Assembly: GCA_015056945.1 (NCBI GenBank) | Contig: SVFH01000010.1 | Span: 1-64,000 of the forward strand | DNA length: 64,000 nt | Source: Lachnospiraceae bacterium | GTDB lineage: Bacteria > Bacillota > Clostridia > Lachnospirales > Lachnospiraceae | Reading direction: 5' to 3' | In this document: positions 63,797-64,000 of the stretch, one piece after another | Numbering within the stretch: position 1 is the stretch's first letter | Layout of the letters: every line of letters begins with the position of its first letter | Program-made: the position numbers and the translations under genes | The notes under the pieces: model-generated | Database searches by the model: none | Told to the model about the DNA's origin: nothing | Seen by the model: the letters and a program-made list of their open reading frames with translations, nothing else

Positions 63797-64000
63797 CTAT
63801 ATTTTTTGAGCCAAATCTCTCAAATAGTCAATTTCAAATACATAGTCTGTATTACAGAAATGACAATTCATGGTAATATCCTCACCATCTGCAATGATTT
63901 CATTTATCTCATCACGCCCGATACTGATTAAAGCCTTCTCAACTCTCTGCCTGCTGCAATTGCAATAAAAGCATGTTTCAATCTGATCATTTACAACGGG
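63797..64000 (-). CDS. hslO: Hsp33 redox-regulated chaperone, C-terminal end
   Basis: The last 67 codons of a gene that enters from the right edge, reading on to a TAG at 63797. It contains the Hsp33 zinc domain: CNC (in ETCFYCNCSRQRVEKALISI) and, 30 residues on, CHFC (in EDITMNCHFCNTDYVF). Together these four cysteines bind zinc in the reduced, inactive form and are oxidised to switch on the holdase activity under peroxide and heat stress. The N-terminal folding domain is outside the window. Confidence 0.93.
   Translation of the reverse strand, partial: PVVNDQIETCFYCNCSRQRVEKALISIGRDEINEIIADGEDITMNCHFCNTDYVFEIDYLRDLAQKI

Overview
The window looks like a chromosomal segment of a fibre-degrading, spore-forming Firmicute of the Lachnospiraceae type (Butyrivibrio / Pseudobutyrivibrio / Roseburia relatives). 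The grounds are a moderately low-GC sequence with strong AGGAGG-type ribosome sites, a complete spoIIAA-spoIIAB-sigF operon, addAB, a secreted GH11-CBM36-CE4 xylan enzyme of the kind known from Pseudobutyrivibrio, a GH94 cellobiose phosphorylase, and GH77/glycogen phosphorylase genes. The genus is an inference; no rRNA lies in the window.

Layout. 1-9.6 kb: a MATE exporter, an AraC regulator next to cellobiose phosphorylase, the multidomain xylanase/deacetylase, and cysteine synthase. 9.6-17.7 kb: a lipoprotein and an MgtC-like protein, a CYTH protein, the glgP-malQ glucan operon, alanine dehydrogenase and tRNA-Leu. 17.7-25.2 kb: a second MATE exporter, a VanZ-like protein, a tRNA operon (Arg-His-Gln-Lys), the spoIIA operon, and a folC / 46-residue protein / TPR protein operon. 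25.3-36.6 kb: an aldo/keto reductase-superoxide reductase operon, an S66 peptidase, a UDG-superfamily glycosylase, a broken GH95 gene, a sensor-GGDEF protein, valS and a Rad3-type helicase fused to a nuclease-like domain. 36.8-46.2 kb: a CPBP protease, a HAD phosphatase, addA-addB, a YjfB-like protein and a degenerate sigma-like protein. 46.3-63.0 kb: one continuous minus-strand operon. 63.1-64.0 kb: a small membrane protein and the 3' end of hslO (Hsp33).

The most unusual part is the 16.7-kb operon at 46296-62958. It reads: ECF sigma factor, membrane anti-sigma-like protein, large lipoprotein, ABC ATPase, ABC-2 permease, membrane protein with a coiled coil and 28 perfect Gly-Gln-Gln repeats, MoxR AAA+ ATPase, DUF58 protein, two BatA-like vWA membrane proteins, and a membrane-anchored GH9 cellulase with two CBM3-like modules. 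Genes overlap or lie about 15-40 bp apart, a single good sigma-A-type promoter lies upstream of the sigma gene, and a terminator follows the cellulase. I read it as a self-regulated cell-surface machine in which MoxR and the vWA/DUF58 proteins assemble or activate membrane components, possibly including the cellulase. That function is inference.

Metabolically the window hangs together. The GH9 and GH11/CE4 enzymes cut cellulose and acetylated xylan outside the cell. Cellobiose that enters is phosphorolysed by the GH94 enzyme to glucose-1-phosphate and glucose. GlgP and MalQ process stored or imported alpha-glucans to the same intermediates. Several intergenic palindromes, including a core shared by three sites, are not explained by the genes.
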